From assembly GCF_000301075.1 (NCBI RefSeq), contig NZ_JH932293.1:668344-732343 (forward strand): 64,000 nucleotides of DNA, read 5' to 3'. Numbering within the stretch: position 1 is the stretch's first letter; every line of letters begins with the position of its first letter. This document shows positions 1 to 7,474 of this stretch, piece by piece. This DNA is from Bergeyella zoohelcum ATCC 43767. GTDB lineage: Bacteria > Bacteroidota > Bacteroidia > Flavobacteriales > Weeksellaceae. Both the position numbers and the translations under genes were made by a program. The notes beneath the pieces were generated by a model, which had not been told where the DNA came from, did no database searches, and saw nothing but the letters and a program-made list of their open reading frames with translations.

Positions 1-234
1 GGATTTCAGTGGTTTAAACATAAAAATCTACACTTAGCTACTTATCATATTATCAATGCCTTACCCAATATGTTTGCATATCTGAAAGATAGTGAAATCC
101 CTTATACTACCAATCGTTTAGAAGCCTATTTTACGCATTTGAAAGAGAAATTAACCTTGCATAGAGGACTTCGTTTTGAGGCTAAAAAGAACTTTATAAA
201 ATGGTATTTATATTTTAAAAATCAAGGGGGATAA
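1..234 (+). CDS. Transposase, C-terminal fragment (window edge)
   Basis: The last 77 residues of the 324-residue IS transposase are read in frame from base 1 to the TAA at 232-234. They match residue for residue the C-terminus of the three complete copies in this window. The fragment contains the region expected to carry the last catalytic Glu (residues around NRLEAYFTHLKEK). It is truncated only by the window edge, with no sign of decay. Confidence 0.93.
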   Translation, partial: GFQWFKHKNLHLATYHIINALPNMFAYLKDSEIPYTTNRLEAYFTHLKEKLTLHRGLRFEAKKNFIKWYLYFKNQGG

Positions 235-259
235 GGTTTTTTTAGCCATAGGGTTCATC

Positions 260-309
260 CGATAGTTTTAATAAAAAAGGGTGAGAAAAACTCACCCCTA
301 AAACTATCG
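260..309. terminator. IS-internal bidirectional hairpin (copy 1)
   Basis: Nested inverted repeat: an outer 11-bp stem CGATAGTTTTA/TAAAACTATCG encloses GGGTGAG-(5 nt)-CTCACCC with a T-run. It lies between the transposase stop and the IS end and is present in all four copies. Confidence 0.7.
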
Positions 310-479
310 TTTTGAACATTGATTGTATTGCTGACAATGAACTATGTTCGTAACCTTCGTAAAAGCTATTCGCTTTTTCTCGCTTATTCCTCAGCAGAGC
401 TTGTTTCCTCTTCCAATCAATGTGCGAAATATAAGCATTTTTTATCAATTATAAAAGTACCATTTTTTACCACATTGCC

Positions 480-511
480 AAAAATAAACCCCGAGTAAAC
501 ACTGCGGGGTT
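480..511 (-). terminator. uspA terminator, hit by IS copy 1
   Basis: On the minus strand a 7-bp stem (AACCCCG/CGGGGTT, 487-493 with 505-511) is followed by TTTATTTTT. The IS end abuts the U-tract exactly at 479/480. Confidence 0.85.
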
Positions 512-530
512 TTGTTGGTCGTTTGGTTGT

Positions 531-968
531 TTATTCATGTACGGGAACTACGAGTACAGGAATAGGAGCCTTTTGGGTTAGCTCTTTGGTTAAACTTCCC
601 ACAAAAACATCATAAAAACCACTTCTACCATGAGAGCCTACCACTAAAAAATCAGTATGTGCTTTCTTCACAAAATCTAAAATTGCTACACTCGGTATGC
701 CTTGGAGTAATTGTCTTTCGCAGCTCACGCCCATTTGCTCTACCTCTAGTTTCAGTTCATCAAGTTTTTTTGCTTCATCTTCTAAAACAGTATTTTCCAC
801 TTCTGGAATGTATTGGTATCCCAAATCTCCTATGGCATAGCCTATATCCATAGAGGCTACATGTAATAGTGTAATTTTAGCATGAATCATTTTGGCAAAA
901 TCCACGGCATAAGAAATCAACTTTTTATTCTGTGCCGAAAAATCTACAGGAACTACTATTTTTTTCAT
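531..968 (-). CDS. Universal stress protein, UspA family
   Basis: Single-domain universal stress protein of 145 residues, the usual length. The N-terminus MKKIVVPVDFS is the first beta strand of the Usp fold. The ATP-binding signature G-x2-G-x9-G-S is complete at residues 111-125 (GSHGRSG...VGS), so this should be an ATP-binding rather than a UspA-like non-binding member. It is cytosolic and its client is unknown. It stands alone: IS copy 1 follows its terminator and a divergent sulfur-permease pair begins about 250 bp upstream. I saw no exact TAnnTTTG box in front of it. Confidence 0.93.
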   Translation of the reverse strand: MKKIVVPVDFSAQNKKLISYAVDFAKMIHAKITLLHVASMDIGYAIGDLGYQYIPEVENTVLEDEAKKLDELKLEVEQMGVSCERQLLQGIPSVAILDFVKKAHTDFLVVGSHGRSGFYDVFVGSLTKELTQKAPIPVLVVPVHE

Positions 969-1224
969 ATTTCAAAGTATTAATGATGATATAAATGTAC
1001 GAAAAAAACTGCACATCAGCAAAATATTGATAAGAAAGAATTTTCACTCCCCTTATTATTGCTCGCCATGAACAAATACGCTTGATGTACTCATGATTAG
1101 ATTTCTAATTCCGATAAAAGCACATAAATCATCAGGATAAGGAAAAGCAAAAGCACTCTTTTGTAACATAAGTTACCGAATATTTCAGCAAATTATCTCA
1201 TTTTTGTCTAAAAAAAATAAAATA
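969..1224. other. Divergent intergenic region, uspA / YeeE
   Basis: About 250 bp between divergently transcribed genes, so it should hold both promoters. I found no exact TAnnTTTG box in either direction. The closest is CATTTTTG near 1200. No repeat or RNA gene is visible. Confidence 0.4.
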
Positions 1225-1794
1225 ATGGATATTTTAGAACTCATTAGGTCTCCTTGGCCTTGGTATGTGGCAGGACCACTCATTGGGCTTACCGTACCTG
1301 CATTATTAATATTAGGCAATAAATCTTTCGGGATAAGTTCATCGCTCAGACATATCTGTGCAGCGTGTGTGCCTACTAATATTCCCTTCTTCAAATACAA
1401 TTGGCGAAAAGAGGTATGGAATTTATTCTTCGTCTTTGGTATTTTCTTAGGAGGTGTAATTTCTGCTAACTTTTTATCCAATCCAGCACCTATCACCGTA
1501 CATCCTGATTTAGTATCAGAGCTTTCCACTTACGGGATTACTCATTATGACAATTTGGTTCCCGAAGACCTCTTCAGCTGGGAATCGCTATTTACCCTTA
1601 GGGGAATACTTACCATGGTAGTAGGTGGATTTTTAGTAGGGTTCGGGACTCGCTATGCAGGAGGATGTACCAGTGGACACTCCATCATGGGGCTTTCTAA
1701 TTTACAATGGCCATCTCTCGTTGCTACTATATGTTTTATGATAGGAGGCTTAATCATGGCCAATTTCATCTTACCTATTATCCTTTCACTTTAA
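1225..1794 (+). CDS. YeeE/YedE family protein, first half
   Basis: Membrane protein of 189 residues with several hydrophobic segments and the family motif GGCTSGH at residues 146-152; the cysteine belongs to the sulfur-relay motif of YeeE/YedE (TsuA-like) thiosulfate permeases. ATG 1225 (MDILELIRSPWPW) is preferred to a TTG 21 bp upstream because it starts just before the first conserved helix. The gene is followed after 11 bp by a second half-size family member. In single-chain TsuA the two halves are fused, so here they probably assemble as a two-subunit transporter importing thiosulfate or a related sulfur species. No rhodanese or persulfide dioxygenase lies beside it in the window. Confidence 0.85.
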   Translation: MDILELIRSPWPWYVAGPLIGLTVPALLILGNKSFGISSSLRHICAACVPTNIPFFKYNWRKEVWNLFFVFGIFLGGVISANFLSNPAPITVHPDLVSELSTYGITHYDNLVPEDLFSWESLFTLRGILTMVVGGFLVGFGTRYAGGCTSGHSIMGLSNLQWPSLVATICFMIGGLIMANFILPIILSL

Positions 1795-1805
1795 AATCTT
1801 ATACT

Positions 1806-2303
1806 ATGAATCATCTAAACGATAATAACGATTTACAACTGCGTGAACAAGATGCCATCTGCGTGAATGAAAGCCAGCTCCAGCACCATTGGTATCATAA
1901 TCTAAAATACCTCTTCGTAGGGATACTCTTTGGCATTCTTTTCGTGAAAGCCGAAGTTATCAGCTGGTTTAGAATTCAGGAAATGTTTCGTTTTCAGTCT
2001 TTTCACATGTACGGCATCATCGGTAGTGCTGTCATTACAGGAATGCTCTCTGTATTGATCATTAAAAAATGGAATATCAAAACCATCTACGGAGAACCTA
2101 TCCGAATTGCTCCTAAAGAGTTTAACAAAGGACAAATCTATGGGGGGCTCCTATTCGGTTTTGGCTGGGCAATTACCGGTGCCTGTCCTGGGCCTCTTTT
2201 TGCACAGATAGGAACGGGGGCTACTGTCATCATTATTACCCTGCTCAGTGCCATTGCAGGAACTTGGGTCTATGGTAAATTTAGAGAAAAACTACCTCAC
2301 TAG
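1806..2303 (+). CDS. YeeE/YedE family protein, second half (DUF6691-like)
   Basis: Membrane protein of 165 residues carrying the second family motif GACPGPLFAQIG at residues 125-136. The open frame continues 33 codons upstream into the preceding gene, but ATG 1806 starts just after the upstream stop and yields a soluble tail (MNHLNDNNDLQ) before the first membrane helix, so I use it. It is co-transcribed with the first half (11-bp gap). Function as the partner subunit of a thiosulfate-type permease is inferred from family membership. Confidence 0.85.
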   Translation: MNHLNDNNDLQLREQDAICVNESQLQHHWYHNLKYLFVGILFGILFVKAEVISWFRIQEMFRFQSFHMYGIIGSAVITGMLSVLIIKKWNIKTIYGEPIRIAPKEFNKGQIYGGLLFGFGWAITGACPGPLFAQIGTGATVIIITLLSAIAGTWVYGKFREKLPH

Positions 2304-2480
2304 TCATCTGCTTTAGTCATAAGTGTTTAGACTTTCACCAAAGCGATATGTATAACAAAATAAAAATACCTTATTCACTTACGAAACATTGTCACGGTAT
2401 TACTACTGTGACAAAGTGCTTTATATACCAGCCATTGGCTAAATACCAAAAACCAATCGGCTAAAGCCAATATTTTTTAC
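2304..2480. other. Intergenic region with two inverted repeats
   Basis: Between the YeeE/YedE pair and recJ there are two inverted repeats: TTGTCAC...GTGACAA near 2388-2413, and ATTGGCT...AGCCAAT near 2434-2471 followed by ATTTTTTAC. The second is a plausible terminator for the permease pair. No ORF is visible. Confidence 0.4.
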
Positions 2481-2488
2481 TAAATTTG
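2481..2488 (+). promoter_or_regulatory. recJ -7 box TAAATTTG
   Basis: Exact match to the Bacteroidota -7 consensus TAnnTTTG. It ends 4 nt before the recJ ATG, so the mRNA would be leaderless or nearly so. Confidence 0.55.
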
Positions 2489-2492
2489 CTAC

Positions 2493-4205
2493 ATGATGAG
2501 TCAAAAATGGATTTATAATCCCGAACCCGATGAAGAAATTGTAGATGGCCTCAGTATGTCACTGGGATTTGGAACTTTCGAATCCAAACTTTTAGTGATG
2601 AGAGGTATTGATAATTATGAAAAGGCAAGGGAATTTTTCAAACCTAAAATGGAAGATATCCATAATCCTTTTTTGATGACCGATATGCAAAAAGCCGTAG
2701 GAAGAATAGCTACGGCAATAGAGAATGGTGAAAAAATACTGGTCTATGGAGATTATGATGTAGATGGTACTACCGCTGTAGCACTGATGTACCTCTACCT
2801 TTCTAAAATAGTAGAAAAAAAATACTTAGACTTTTATATTCCTGATAGAAATGCCGAAGGTTATGGCATCTCTACCGAAGGGATAGACTTTGCCCATGCT
2901 CATAATTTCAGCCTCATCATTGCCTTAGACTGTGGAATTAAAGCATTGGATAAAATAGACTATGCCAATGAATTGGGCATTGATTTTATCATCTGTGATC
3001 ACCACCTTCCTGGTGAGCAAATCCCCAACGCATACGCCGTACTAGACCCTAAAAGAAAAGACTGCCGATATCCCTATAAAGAACTTTCAGGTTGCGGCGT
3101 GGGCTTTAAACTGTGCCAAGGACTCAATAGCATCTACCGAATTCCTGATAATGAACTGTATGAATTAACAGATTTATTGGCCATTTCCATTGCCGCAGAC
3201 ATTGTGGCAATGACGGGAGAGAATAGACAACTGGCAAAAATAGGACTAAAAACCCTCAGAAAAACCAGAAATTTAGGACTCAGACTCCTCATCCCTGAGG
3301 AGAAATTGGCTACTTTTGATATCTCGAATATCGTTTTTGAGATCGCTCCGAAAATCAATGCTGCTGGTAGAATTTCTCATGGAAAAGCGGCGGTGGAACT
3401 GATGATTTCTGACAACTTGAAACACGCTCACCAAATTGTAGATGACATTAAAAATCTCAATGACGAAAGAAGAGAGCTGGATACAGAATCTACCGTATCT
3501 GCCATAAAACAAGTGAAAGAAACAGGACAGGAAAATAACTACACCACCATAGTATATGACCCAAATTGGAATAAAGGGGTGATAGGAATTGTAGCCTCCA
3601 GACTAACGGAAACTTATTATAAACCCACCTTAGTCTTCACTCAAGGCTCTGATAATGAACTGGTAGCTTCTGCAAGATCTGTATCTGATTTTGATGTCCA
3701 CGCCGCCTTAGATAGCTGTTCAGAATATTTCCTAAAATTCGGTGGACATCAGGCCGCTGCAGGACTTTCTATGAGACCTGAAAAATTTGAAACATTCAAG
3801 AAAAAATTTGAACAAGTAGTAGCTGAACAAATTCAGGAACACCAAAAATCCCCCTCTATCACGATTGATTCCGAAATTCAAATCGAAGAATTAAATAGAG
3901 AGTTCATCAGCTTTCACCGAAAACTCGCTCCATTTGGACCTCAAAACATGAAACCCATTTTCGTACTAAAAAACCAAAAAGTGGCAGGATATGTGAAAAC
4001 GATGGGAAAAGATAATAATCATCTCAAATTTCATATCAAAAGTGCTACTGCTAAAAACTTTGAATGTGTGGGCTTTAAACTTGGAAAATTTGCGGAAGAT
4101 TTCAGAAATAAAAGTTTTGATATCGCTTTTACCTTAGAAGAAAACCACTGGAAAGGAAATGTAACACATTATTTCAGCATCCGAGATGTGAAATTCATTG
4201 ACTAA
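2493..4205 (+). CDS. recJ: Single-stranded-DNA-specific exonuclease RecJ
   Basis: The 570-residue protein fits RecJ, the 5'-3' single-strand exonuclease of recombination and mismatch repair. The DHH phosphoesterase core is clear: YGDYDVDGTT at about 85-94, the ALDCGIKA motif near 146-153, and the DHH triad at about 169-171, all binding catalytic Mn/Mg. The DHHA1 domain follows with GGHQAAAGLSM near 416-426, and a C-terminal OB-like domain completes the protein. The start lies 4 nt after a -7 box; ATGATG gives two possible starts one codon apart. nadD and a DUF3817-like gene follow on the same strand and may be co-transcribed. Confidence 0.96.
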   Translation: MMSQKWIYNPEPDEEIVDGLSMSLGFGTFESKLLVMRGIDNYEKAREFFKPKMEDIHNPFLMTDMQKAVGRIATAIENGEKILVYGDYDVDGTTAVALMYLYLSKIVEKKYLDFYIPDRNAEGYGISTEGIDFAHAHNFSLIIALDCGIKALDKIDYANELGIDFIICDHHLPGEQIPNAYAVLDPKRKDCRYPYKELSGCGVGFKLCQGLNSIYRIPDNELYELTDLLAISIAADIVAMTGENRQLAKIGLKTLRKTRNLGLRLLIPEEKLATFDISNIVFEIAPKINAAGRISHGKAAVELMISDNLKHAHQIVDDIKNLNDERRELDTESTVSAIKQVKETGQENNYTTIVYDPNWNKGVIGIVASRLTETYYKPTLVFTQGSDNELVASARSVSDFDVHAALDSCSEYFLKFGGHQAAAGLSMRPEKFETFKKKFEQVVAEQIQEHQKSPSITIDSEIQIEELNREFISFHRKLAPFGPQNMKPIFVLKNQKVAGYVKTMGKDNNHLKFHIKSATAKNFECVGFKLGKFAEDFRNKSFDIAFTLEENHWKGNVTHYFSIRDVKFID

Positions 4206-4241
4206 ATCATTCTTTCCCAAAGTATTAATACCACATCATAT

Positions 4242-4826
4242 ATGAAACAAATAGGTTTATTTTTCGGTTCGTTTAATCCTATCCATATCGGACACATCAT
4301 CTTAGCCAATCATATTTTAGAATTTTCAAATTTAGACGAAATATGGTTCGTGGTAACGCCTCACAATCCTTTTAAAGAGAAAAAAACATTGCTAAATGAC
4401 CAAAATAGACTCTATATGGTGGAACTGGCACTGAAAAATTACCCCAATATGAAAGCCAGTAATATAGAATTTTCACTGCCACAGCCCAGCTATACCATAG
4501 ATACGCTTGCGTATCTGAAAGAAAGACATCCTTCCTATACATTCAGTCTCATCATGGGCGAAGACAACCTATCTGGACTCCAAAAATGGAAAAATGCAGA
4601 TGTACTCATCGCTCATTATCCTATCTATGTGTATCCTAGGCTCACCGAAACTACCTCAGCAGGAAAAAAGCTGCTAGAGCTTCCTACTATACAAAAAATA
4701 GATGCTCCTATCATAGAGCTCTCTGCTACACAAATTAGGAATATGATTAAAGAAAACAAAAATGTTCGTCCTATGCTTCCCCCAGAAGTATTTGACTATT
4801 TAGATGGCAGTTCATTTTATAAATAA
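4242..4826 (+). CDS. nadD: Nicotinate-nucleotide adenylyltransferase
   Basis: The 194-residue protein makes nicotinate adenine dinucleotide from nicotinate mononucleotide and ATP, the penultimate step to NAD. It shows the nucleotidyltransferase motif GSFNPIHIGH (residues about 9-18) with the T/HxGH ATP-binding histidines, and the second motif ELSATQIRN near 159-167 (ISSTxIR equivalent). Length is normal. It lies 36 bp after recJ and 3 bp before the next gene, so an operon is likely. Confidence 0.95.
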   Translation: MKQIGLFFGSFNPIHIGHIILANHILEFSNLDEIWFVVTPHNPFKEKKTLLNDQNRLYMVELALKNYPNMKASNIEFSLPQPSYTIDTLAYLKERHPSYTFSLIMGEDNLSGLQKWKNADVLIAHYPIYVYPRLTETTSAGKKLLELPTIQKIDAPIIELSATQIRNMIKENKNVRPMLPPEVFDYLDGSSFYK

Positions 4827-4829
4827 TTA

Positions 4830-5180
4830 ATGATGAAAACTTTTGTAGAAAAATTAAGACAAAGATACGGCGATGATAAACTCATGGTTTGGTTTAAAAA
4901 AACCTGTCTCTGGGAAGCCATTTCTTGTTTTTTACTCTACGGTATTGCTATGATTTGGAAACGCTATGATGACAGCTTAGCATCTACCATTTTCATCATT
5001 ATTGTAGGGAATATCCATGGTTTGTTTTTCACTTTGTACCTCCTACTTTGCCTTCCTGCAAGGAAAATTTATGATTGGGATGATGAGGATTTTGTGTTTG
5101 CCTTGCTCTCTGCATTCTTCCCTTTCGCTACCATTTGGGTAGATAAAAAATTAGCCCAATTGGATAGAAATGAGGAATAA
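4830..5180 (+). CDS. DUF3817-like small membrane protein
   Basis: A 116-residue protein with three predicted membrane segments (around residues 28-44, 52-72 and 88-104). The stretch VGNIHGLFFTLYLLLC followed by a conserved-looking FFPFATIWVDKKL matches my memory of the DUF3817 (YdzA-like) family. It is 3 bp downstream of nadD. A start one codon later (ATGATG) is equally possible. No biochemical role is known to me. It ends against a shared terminator with the convergent psd operon. Confidence 0.7.
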   Translation: MMKTFVEKLRQRYGDDKLMVWFKKTCLWEAISCFLLYGIAMIWKRYDDSLASTIFIIIVGNIHGLFFTLYLLLCLPARKIYDWDDEDFVFALLSAFFPFATIWVDKKLAQLDRNEE

Positions 5181-5204
5181 AAAAGACGGCATTTCACCGT
5201 CTAT
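5181..5204 (-). terminator. Terminator of the LUD-cdsA-psd operon
   Basis: Stem AGACGG/CCGTCT (5184-5189 with 5197-5202). On the minus strand it is followed by TTTTTTATT. On the plus strand the tail is poorer in T, so it mainly serves psd. Confidence 0.7.
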
Positions 5205-5212
5205 ATTCTTAT

Positions 5213-5863
5213 CTAAGTCATCTCTGCGATTACATCTACGCCTCCTTTGGTTTTGTCTCCTATTTTACAAAGGATTTTGGTATCTAGTGGTAAAAACACA
5301 TCCATCCTAGAACCAAATTTGATAAATCCAAATTCATGCCCCGCTTTGGCTTCATCATTTTCATTACAGTAGAAAACAATTCTTCTGGCCACATACCCTG
5401 CAATTTGCCTAAACACTACTTTATGGGCATCTTCGGTTTCCACAGCTACCGTTGTTCGTTCATTTTCTGTAGATGATTTTTCATGCCAAGCTACCAGATA
5501 TTTCCCAGGGTGGTATTTCTTGTACACCACTTTTCCAGATACAGGATATCTACAAATGTGTACATTGAGCGGGGACATAAATATAGATACCTGTACGGCC
5601 TTACCACTCAGAAACTCATTCTCTTCCACTTCCTTAATCATCACCACTTTTCCATCTACAGGGGCTATCACTTCCTTTCTATGTTCCAGTATAGCTCGGT
5701 GGGGTACTCGGAAGAACCAAAACACCAATCCGTACACTACCAAAAGCGGAATAATGATAAATAATGACCATTCCTCTAAAAACCTTACCGCTAAGAACGC
5801 TACAACTGCAAATACTATACTGGCTACGAGTATCGTTCCCTTAGATTCTTTATGTAATTTCAT
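5213..5863 (-). CDS. psd: Phosphatidylserine decarboxylase, short type
   Basis: A 216-residue proenzyme that makes phosphatidylethanolamine from phosphatidylserine at the inner membrane. The first 45 residues hold one or two membrane segments. The core includes the APVDGKV motif, and the self-cleavage site is FGSRMDVF, with Gly184-Ser185 the expected point at which the pyruvoyl group forms, leaving a short alpha chain of about 32 residues. The short length and FGSR site place it in the type-II (archaeal/Bacteroidota-like) branch. It is last in an operon after cdsA (31-bp gap). Confidence 0.93.
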   Translation of the reverse strand: MKLHKESKGTILVASIVFAVVAFLAVRFLEEWSLFIIIPLLVVYGLVFWFFRVPHRAILEHRKEVIAPVDGKVVMIKEVEENEFLSGKAVQVSIFMSPLNVHICRYPVSGKVVYKKYHPGKYLVAWHEKSSTENERTTVAVETEDAHKVVFRQIAGYVARRIVFYCNENDEAKAGHEFGFIKFGSRMDVFLPLDTKILCKIGDKTKGGVDVIAEMT

Positions 5864-5894
5864 TTTATTTGATTATTCATTTTTAATTTTTCAC

Positions 5895-6767
5895 TTATAT
5901 CCATCGGTCTAAAACAAAGTACAAATATACAACAGGTACGCAAATAATAAAACTATCTAACCGATCCAGTATTCCGCCATGCCCTGGTATAATATTTCCA
6001 GAATCTTTGACCCCAAAACTTCTTTTCAGCTGGCTCTCCACCAAATCTCCCAGCGGAGCAAATACGGCTACCAATACCCCTACAACCATCCAATTCCCTC
6101 GCATTTCCTCCGAATAAGACTGAATAAAAAATGATAATACAAGTGTAAGCAAAACCCCTCCTGCAAAACCTTCCCAAGTTTTTTTCGGACTGATTTTAGG
6201 GGCCATTTTATGCTTCCCGAAAAGTCTTCCTGCAATGTACGCAAAAGTATCACTGCTCCAAATCAAAATGAAAAGATAAAAAACTTCTTTACTAAAACCA
6301 CCTTCCATAAAAGACACCTGAGGCAATCCCAACGCAAAGCCAAAAGGTAAAACCGCATAAATAACAGCAAAGATGAGCTTTCCATTATCATAATAGAGCT
6401 CTTGTACGAATTTAAATACCGTTACCGCTGCAATGCCAATAAGCGAAAGTGCCAGCATCTCTGAAACTCTGAAATTAAAATAGAAATCATAGCCAAAATA
6501 TCGCTTGGCAAAGAGATAAAAAACAAAAGCCCCTAAGGGAAAGACCAGCCATCTCTCGTAGCTTTTGCCAAATTTCAAAATATTAAAGACTTCCCATAAA
6601 CAGCCCAAGGTAAGAAGCGTAATCAGCCCAAAATATAAATACGCCTGAGCGATATTAATGGAAAAAAAACGATAGAGCAAATCTGCCCCTATAGGATGTA
6701 CACAAAATACGAGCAAGGCTACATAGACTATCCCAGAAAGGCTTCGCTGAGTAAAATTTTTGTCCAA
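5895..6767 (-). CDS. cdsA: Phosphatidate cytidylyltransferase
   Basis: A 290-residue polytopic membrane protein that converts phosphatidic acid and CTP to CDP-diacylglycerol, feeding psd just downstream. The CdsA signature is intact near the C-terminus: SQLKRSFGVKDSGNIIPGHG followed by GILDRLDS, with the Asp residues that hold Mg. About seven or eight hydrophobic segments precede it. It lies 19 bp after the LUD gene and 31 bp before psd. Confidence 0.96.
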   Translation of the reverse strand: MDKNFTQRSLSGIVYVALLVFCVHPIGADLLYRFFSINIAQAYLYFGLITLLTLGCLWEVFNILKFGKSYERWLVFPLGAFVFYLFAKRYFGYDFYFNFRVSEMLALSLIGIAAVTVFKFVQELYYDNGKLIFAVIYAVLPFGFALGLPQVSFMEGGFSKEVFYLFILIWSSDTFAYIAGRLFGKHKMAPKISPKKTWEGFAGGVLLTLVLSFFIQSYSEEMRGNWMVVGVLVAVFAPLGDLVESQLKRSFGVKDSGNIIPGHGGILDRLDSFIICVPVVYLYFVLDRWI

Positions 6768-6786
6768 AATAATAAATATTGAAAAA

Positions 6787-7374
6787 TTAATCTTCTAAGA
6801 GTAGTAAAAATAGTTTTTGATTTACTGGACTAGAAGTGTCTAATTTATTTTGATTTCCACTGATGGAAGTAAGGTTTTTCACACTTCCTGCCCGCTTTAT
6901 TTTGCCCATAGCATCATTCAGATTGGTAACAATCTGAGAAACCGTGGCCATGATAATGATTTTTGAAGGCAATCGGGCTGAATTATAGTGCTTAATATTA
7001 TTATGAGAGAGCACTATTTTACCATCATATGCAATGAGATACTCGCAGGTAATAAACGCTGCATCATTATGCGTTTCTAGTGCTTCTGTATAAGGCACTT
7101 TGATTACATTAAGGAAATTCTTAAGGTCTTCATCCCAAGCAAAAAAAGAACTAATCCCTTCAGCCTTAATGATTTGCTGAAGAATACTTAGTGCTTCAGA
7201 CTCATCAGCACAGTAATTAAAAAAGCCTCCCGAATGTGTAAAGAGCTGTGCAAAACGATAGTCTAAATCTGCATTACGAAGGGAGTCACCCAAATCCTCT
7301 AGGGTCTGAGCTTCTTCCTCTTCATGAGGGTTAATAATTTTTTTTAAAAGTTTCTTGAAAAATTCCAATTGCAC
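6787..7374 (-). CDS. LUD-domain (LutC/YkgG-like) protein
   Basis: A 195-residue soluble protein resembling the LUD domain of LutB/LutC, the lactate-utilisation proteins, from features such as the FITCEYLIAYDGKIVLS strand and the C-terminal IKRAGSVKNLTSI segment. No LutA or LutB lies nearby; instead it is followed by cdsA, so lactate use is not a safe inference. The initiation codon is GTG at 7374 (MQLEFFKKLL), supported by a TATTTTTG box ending 15 bp upstream. An N-terminal acidic linker (NPHEEEEAQ) precedes the domain. Confidence 0.75.
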   Translation of the reverse strand: MQLEFFKKLLKKIINPHEEEEAQTLEDLGDSLRNADLDYRFAQLFTHSGGFFNYCADESEALSILQQIIKAEGISSFFAWDEDLKNFLNVIKVPYTEALETHNDAAFITCEYLIAYDGKIVLSHNNIKHYNSARLPSKIIIMATVSQIVTNLNDAMGKIKRAGSVKNLTSISGNQNKLDTSSPVNQKLFLLLLED

Positions 7375-7389
7375 AAACTGTTGGTTTTA

Positions 7390-7397
7390 CAAAAATA
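7390..7397 (-). promoter_or_regulatory. -7 box TATTTTTG for LUD-cdsA-psd
   Basis: Exact TAnnTTTG on the minus strand, between the ftsH terminator and the LUD start codon. It makes LUD-cdsA-psd a separate transcription unit from rsfS-ftsH. Confidence 0.55.
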
Positions 7398-7432
7398 ATA
7401 ATTTTGTTTTAATGTAAATAGGATTCTATAAA

Positions 7433-7465
7433 AAAAAATCTAACTTGCTAAAAGTTAGATTTTTT
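7433..7465 (-). terminator. ftsH terminator
   Basis: Ten-bp core stem AATCTAACTT/AAGTTAGATT with a 5-nt loop, extended by A/T pairs. On the minus strand it is followed by a T-run. Confidence 0.8.
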
Positions 7466-7474
7466 AATTGGTAT

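Larger units (their letters stand above)
1..479 (+). mobile_element. Partial IS copy 1 (IS256/IS1249-like), 3' part
   Basis: This is the transposase 3' end plus the non-coding tail of the IS that is complete at 19988-21309, 36478-37800 and 42375-43697, here in the opposite orientation. The outer end is the terminal inverted repeat finishing at 479 (reverse complement GGCAATGTGGTAAAAAATGG). The next bases, AAAAATAA at 480-487, are the expected 8-bp target duplication. They form the U-tract of the uspA terminator. The rest of the element lies outside the window. Confidence 0.93.

Noticed and set aside
242-448. 68-residue frame in the IS tail (also at 20019, 36509 and 42406)
   Set aside because: It starts at TTG without a promoter or ribosome site, overlaps hairpins needed for RNA structure, and has no recognisable protein features. 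The opposite strand has an equally long frame. I treat the tail as non-coding.
2388-2471. Inverted repeats before recJ as a riboswitch
   Set aside because: The two stems are short and do not match any riboswitch core I know; the second fits a terminator better.
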